Made by a program: the position numbers and the translations under genes. A DNA stretch of 8,123 nt. Source: Oscillospiraceae bacterium. GTDB taxonomy: Bacteria > Bacillota > Clostridia > Oscillospirales > Ruminococcaceae. Positions 6,498 through 8,123 of this stretch are shown here, in pieces; position 1 is the stretch's first letter, and each line of letters starts with the position of its first letter. The notes under the pieces are model-generated. The model was not told where the DNA came from. It did no database searches and saw only the letters and a list, made by a program, of their open reading frames with translations. The stretch lies in contig JAFPPJ010000180.1 of the NCBI GenBank assembly GCA_017410745.1, forward strand, positions 1 through 8,123, read 5' to 3'.

Positions 6498-6752
6498 CTA
6501 TTCATATATCTTCCCGGTATACAGCAGAACTGCAATGAAGTTCCAGTCGATATCAGCAGGCATATCGCCGCCGCTGTTCTTGTAATATCCGTCCATATCT
6601 TTAAGCCATGCCTGTATGGACGAAAGATAATCGGGGAGGGTGATATTCTCCCATTCTTCCGTATTTGTTCTGCTGTCTTCGGCCAATGCTCCGATAAAGG
6701 CGATAAGGTCGTCTTTTGTCTTTACGTCAGACAGCGTATCGTGTATATCCAT
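6498..6752 (-). CDS. Small DUF7660-like protein
   Basis: An 84-residue acidic protein of unknown function. Features are an N-terminal helix (about 3-26; KTKDDLIAFIGALAEDS), then TEEWENITLPDYLSSIQAWL with Trp34 and Trp49, KDMDGYYKN (51-59), and DWNFIAVLLYTGKIYE at the C-terminus. The spacing of WEN-x3-L-x-x-[FY]L, W-x-x-DMDGYY, and W-x-x-[FI]A-x-LL-x-x-x-IYE matches from memory the family now called DUF7660; this was not searched. No transmembrane segment or signal peptide. AAAGG at 6760-6764 lies 7 nt before the ATG. The gene begins 23 nt after the rpsR terminator and no separate promoter is clear, so it may be expressed by read-through from the ribosomal protein operon. DUF7660 proteins occur widely as small solo genes; an immunity role is sometimes suspected for such proteins, but nothing here shows it. 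Confidence 0.75.
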   Translation of the reverse strand: MDIHDTLSDVKTKDDLIAFIGALAEDSRTNTEEWENITLPDYLSSIQAWLKDMDGYYKNSGGDMPADIDWNFIAVLLYTGKIYE

Positions 6753-6774
6753 AGATACGCCTTTCGCTTGAATG

Positions 6775-6802
6775 AAAAAGGCTTCGCCGCAAGGGCGAAG
6801 CC
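6775..6802 (-). terminator. Terminator of the rpsF-ssb-rpsR operon
   Basis: On the minus strand a perfect 9-bp stem (GGCTTCGCC / GGCGAAGCC) with a 5-nt loop is followed by TTTTT at 6779-6775. It starts 7 nt after the rpsR stop codon and precedes the DUF7660-like gene. Confidence 0.9.
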
Positions 6803-6809
6803 ATGATCA

Positions 6810-7058
6810 TCAGTCAGATACATAAGGAAGGAGAGCAACGTGTCTAGCGCGCTTGATAGCAACGGTGAGCTCTCTCTGATGGAATGCACAGGTACCGGTA
6901 ACACGGCGGGGGAGTATCTTAGCTCTCTCGGTCATGCACTTTCTGAGCCTTGTAGTATCCTTATAATCTATTCTCTCTACCTTATCGGCGCAGAATACGC
7001 AAACCTTCTTGCGGCTTCTCTTTACGCCTCTGGGAGATCTCTGATTATCTCTTTCCAT
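6810..7058 (-). CDS. rpsR: 30S ribosomal protein bS18
   Basis: An 82-residue protein that matches bS18 along its full length: basic N-terminus, KKVCVFCADKVERIDYKD, then LRKCMTERAKILPRRVTGTC, FHQRELTVAIKRARHVALLPY. The four Cys residues (CxxC near 20-23, then Cys in LRKC and GTC) fit the zinc-binding type of bS18. It binds the 30S platform as a heterodimer with bS6, whose gene heads the same operon. AGGAGG at 7067-7072 is 8 nt before the ATG, and the gap from the ssb stop codon is 24 nt. Last gene before the operon terminator. Confidence 0.97.
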   Translation of the reverse strand: MERDNQRSPRGVKRSRKKVCVFCADKVERIDYKDTTRLRKCMTERAKILPRRVTGTCAFHQRELTVAIKRARHVALLPYVSD

Positions 7059-7082
7059 TATCCAAACCTCCTATGACTAATT

Positions 7083-7328
7083 TTAGAACGGCAGATCGCT
7101 TTCACTGATCGCTTCCTGGAAATCGTTAAGATCGCCTACGGAAGAACCCGACTGTCCGGGATAACCGCTTGGAGCCTGATTCTGATCAAATCCGCGGTTG
7201 GAGAATCCCTGATTCTGGTAGCCGCCCTGATTATAGCCGTTGTTCTGGTAGCCCTGATTGTAGCCGCCCTGGTAGTTTGAACCGCCGGAGCTTCCTGCAG
7301 ATGACTTGGTCTCACCGATGTCAAGCAT
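7083..7328 (-). CDS. ssb: C-terminal part of split single-stranded DNA-binding protein
   Basis: An 81-residue frame starting at ATG 7328, which overlaps the TAA of the N-terminal part by one base (TAATG). It carries the flexible SSB linker (about 18-51, rich in Gly, Asn, Gln and Tyr) and the conserved acidic tip ending DLPF that recruits repair and replication partners. GETKSS at 5-10 looks like the normal residue run just after the last OB strand. The ATG lies inside one arm of a perfect inverted repeat, and no ribosome binding site precedes it at normal distance, so it is best read as the frame-shifted 3' part of ssb; coupled re-initiation at TAATG is an alternative. Confidence 0.7.
   Translation of the reverse strand: MLDIGETKSSAGSSGGSNYQGGYNQGYQNNGYNQGGYQNQGFSNRGFDQNQAPSGYPGQSGSSVGDLNDFQEAISESDLPF
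7176..7277 (-). repeat. Low-complexity Gly/Asn/Gln/Tyr coding repeat in the ssb tail
   Basis: Degenerate short coding repeats built on YNQGGYQNQG-like units fill residues about 18-51 of the C-terminal ssb part. Such intrinsically disordered linkers are normal for bacterial SSB and vary in length between strains. Slippage here would change linker length but does not account for the frame break further upstream. Confidence 0.6.
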
Positions 7329-7368
7329 TATGTGACGAATACCTCTGTCACATAATGCTTGACATCGG
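7315..7368. repeat. Perfect 22-bp inverted repeat at the ssb frame break
   Basis: Arms 7315-7336 (starting CCGATGTCAAGC) and 7347-7368 (ending GCTTGACATCGG) are complementary at all 22 positions, with a 10-nt loop at 7337-7346. The arm nearer the ssb start encodes PDVKHYVT in the normal frame; the other arm is its exact reverse complement and contains the TAA stop and the overlapping ATG. There is no T-run and the site is inside a gene, so it is not a terminator. A perfect palindrome in a conserved coding region is typical of a template-switch event or an assembly or chimera artefact. Confidence 0.9.
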
Positions 7369-7645
7369 GATGATTGCGGTCGTCATAGGATCTTGTGCGA
7401 AGATCACCGTCGATAAGTATGAGCCTGCCCTTGGAGAAATTGCGGCATATGAATTCTGCCTGCTGTCTCCATGCAACGCAGCTGATGAAATCAGACTGCC
7501 TCTCACCGCTCTTGTCGGCAAACGATCTTGTCACAGCAACTGTGAAACTACAGGTAGCGACACCGCTCTGAGTCTGCCTGAGCTCAGGATCAGCGGTAAG
7601 CCTGCCCATCAGCGTGACCTGATTGATAGAACATGCACCGATCAT
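7328..7645 (-). CDS. ssb: N-terminal OB-fold part of single-stranded DNA-binding protein (frame ends early)
   Basis: A 105-residue frame covering nearly the whole OB fold of SSB: INQVTLMGRLTADPELRQTQSGV, CSFTVAVTRSF, ERQSDFISCVAWRQQAEFICRNFSKGRLILIDGDLRTRSY and HYVTEVFV. SSB coats single-stranded DNA in replication, repair and recombination. Homologues continue in frame from the YVTEVxV strand through about seven residues to a linker and a DLPF tip; here a TAA follows FVT directly. The span from this ATG to the DLPF stop codon is 563 nt, one short of a multiple of three, so a single missing base would restore a protein of about 187 residues. AGGAGG at 7654-7659 is 8 nt before the ATG. Second gene of the rpsF-ssb-rpsR operon, 21 nt after rpsF. 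A truncated OB fold without the acidic tip would be expected to work poorly. Confidence 0.85.
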   Translation of the reverse strand: MIGACSINQVTLMGRLTADPELRQTQSGVATCSFTVAVTRSFADKSGERQSDFISCVAWRQQAEFICRNFSKGRLILIDGDLRTRSYDDRNHPDVKHYVTEVFVT

Positions 7646-7666
7646 AATATCAGCCTCCTGATGTGA

Positions 7667-7957
7667 TCACTTTACGGTAATGAGCGAACGAAGAACACCG
7701 TCGGTGATCCTGAGCACTCTGTCAAGCTCTGCGGGGAATGCGGGCTCACTGTTGAATGTGTAGAGCACATAGTAGCCGTCGGGCTGATAGTCGATATCGT
7801 ATGCGAGCTTTCTCTTGCCCCATTCATCAACGGAAACAAGCTCTGCTGCGGATTCGATCATAGCCTTGAACTTCTCCGTAAGCTCCTTGACGCTGTCCTC
7901 TCCTCCCTTGAGGGAGTAGATCACCATAGCCTCATAGGATGCAGTTGTCTTTGCCAT
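7667..7957 (-). CDS. rpsF: 30S ribosomal protein bS6
   Basis: A 96-residue protein matching bS6: SYEAMVIYSLKGGEDSVKELTEKFKAMIES, then VDEWGKRKLAYDIDYQPDGYYVLYTFNS and a C-terminal helix EPAFPAELDRVLRITDGVLRSLI. The WGKRKLAY motif is diagnostic. bS6 binds the central domain of 16S rRNA together with bS18. The start chosen is ATG 7957 (MAKTTASYEAM), because GAGGAGG at 7966-7972 is 8 nt upstream; an in-frame ATG at 7990 would add 11 residues that include the ribosome binding site itself. First gene of the operon, with a consensus promoter about 60 nt upstream. Confidence 0.96.
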   Translation of the reverse strand: MAKTTASYEAMVIYSLKGGEDSVKELTEKFKAMIESAAELVSVDEWGKRKLAYDIDYQPDGYYVLYTFNSEPAFPAELDRVLRITDGVLRSLITVK

Positions 7958-7972
7958 TTTAAGCACCTCCTC

Positions 7973-8005
7973 TTGGATATAGCCGACCATTTCATGCCGG
8001 CAAGG
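7973..8005 (-). promoter_or_regulatory. Possible S6:S18-type leader hairpin before rpsF
   Basis: The short leader (about 8010 to 7958) can fold with CTTG pairing CAAG outside, CCG pairing CGG, and CAT-GAA-ATG at the tip, leaving asymmetric bulges; the CAAG arm abuts the GAGGAGG site. rpsF leaders of many bacteria carry a hairpin with a conserved CCG that binds the bS6:bS18 complex for feedback control. A CCG is present here in a suitable place, but the structure was matched by eye only. Confidence 0.3.
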
Positions 8006-8016
8006 ATAACATATCT

Positions 8017-8045
8017 ATTTTATCACAGACAAATATGTTTGTCAA
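8017..8045 (-). promoter_or_regulatory. Promoter of the rpsF-ssb-rpsR operon
   Basis: The minus strand has perfect TTGACA (8045-8040), a 17-bp spacer and TAAAAT (8022-8017). The start is predicted near 8010, about 53 nt before the rpsF ATG. Upstream DNA (8061-8087) is very AT-rich with two palindromes and may act as an UP-like element. Nothing else is recognisable in 8046-8123. Confidence 0.82.
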
Positions 8046-8123
8046 TATCCATGAGAAGAAAAATATTAAATATTTGTAAATTTTACAGGCTGTATCGTTA
8101 TGTCTGATTTTATCAAAGCTAAA

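Noticed and set aside
7176..7277. CRISPR-like or tandem repeat array
   Set aside because: The repeats are degenerate, in frame and encode the Gly/Asn/Gln/Tyr-rich SSB linker; there are no regular spacers.
7315..7368. Intrinsic terminator or transposon end
   Set aside because: No T-run follows on either strand, and no target duplication, transposase or second copy is seen in the window.
7169..7666. 165-codon open frame on the plus strand
   Set aside because: Antisense to ssb. It runs through the palindrome, which keeps it open by chance, and has no family features.
7958..7990. Upstream ATG for rpsF
   Set aside because: It would place the GAGGAGG site inside the coding sequence. bS6 homologues start close to the SYEAMVIYS strand.

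Overview
The window reads as chromosomal DNA of a Gram-positive anaerobe of the Clostridia, most likely Ruminococcus or a close relative. This is inferred from the gene content: a GH9-type protein paired with a CE2-type esterase, a zinc-ribbon/PASTA kinase-like membrane protein, and the order rpsF-ssb-rpsR. AGGAGG-type ribosome binding sites and housekeeping-type TTGACA/TATAAT promoters fit as well. No mobile element, CRISPR array, tRNA or rRNA is visible.

Layout from left to right. (1) 1-1152, minus strand: 5' part of a membrane-anchored LysM + G5 cell-wall protein whose 3' end lies outside the window. It has a clear promoter, a roughly 135-nt leader with two hairpins, and a perfect match to the WalR (YycF) box. 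(2) 1153-1627: divergent intergenic region with a perfect 23-bp dyad facing the next gene. (3) 1628-4289, plus strand: a tightly coupled two-gene operon, without signal peptides, encoding a GH9-like protein and a CE2-like SGNH esterase, closed by a strong hairpin terminator. (4) 4361-6307, minus strand: a zinc-ribbon, kinase-fold, single-TM, two-PASTA protein in which the VAIK Lys, HRD Asp and DFG Asp are all replaced, so it is a predicted pseudokinase. It has a near-consensus promoter. (5) 6498-6752, minus strand: a small DUF7660-like protein. (6) 6775-8045, minus strand: the rpsF-ssb-rpsR operon (bS6, SSB, bS18) with promoter and terminator.

Main points of interest. The GH9-like protein keeps the general-acid Glu and the His-Arg motif but has lost both Asp residues of the DAGD motif. 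The PASTA kinase homologue has lost three catalytic residues. Two apparently catalytically impaired members of well-known enzyme families therefore sit side by side, read toward each other. The ssb gene is split by a one-base frame change exactly where a perfect 22-bp inverted repeat with a 10-nt loop lies. This could be a template-switch mutation, an assembly artefact or a real split gene expressed through a TAATG stop-start overlap. The LysM/G5 gene carries a candidate WalR operator downstream of its promoter, linking the window to cell-wall homeostasis.

How the genes work together: LysM/G5 and the PASTA pseudokinase both point to the peptidoglycan surface. GH9-like/CE2 looks like an intracellular oligosaccharide-handling pair. 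rpsF-ssb-rpsR is housekeeping. Nothing in the sequence shows these blocks to be functionally linked.
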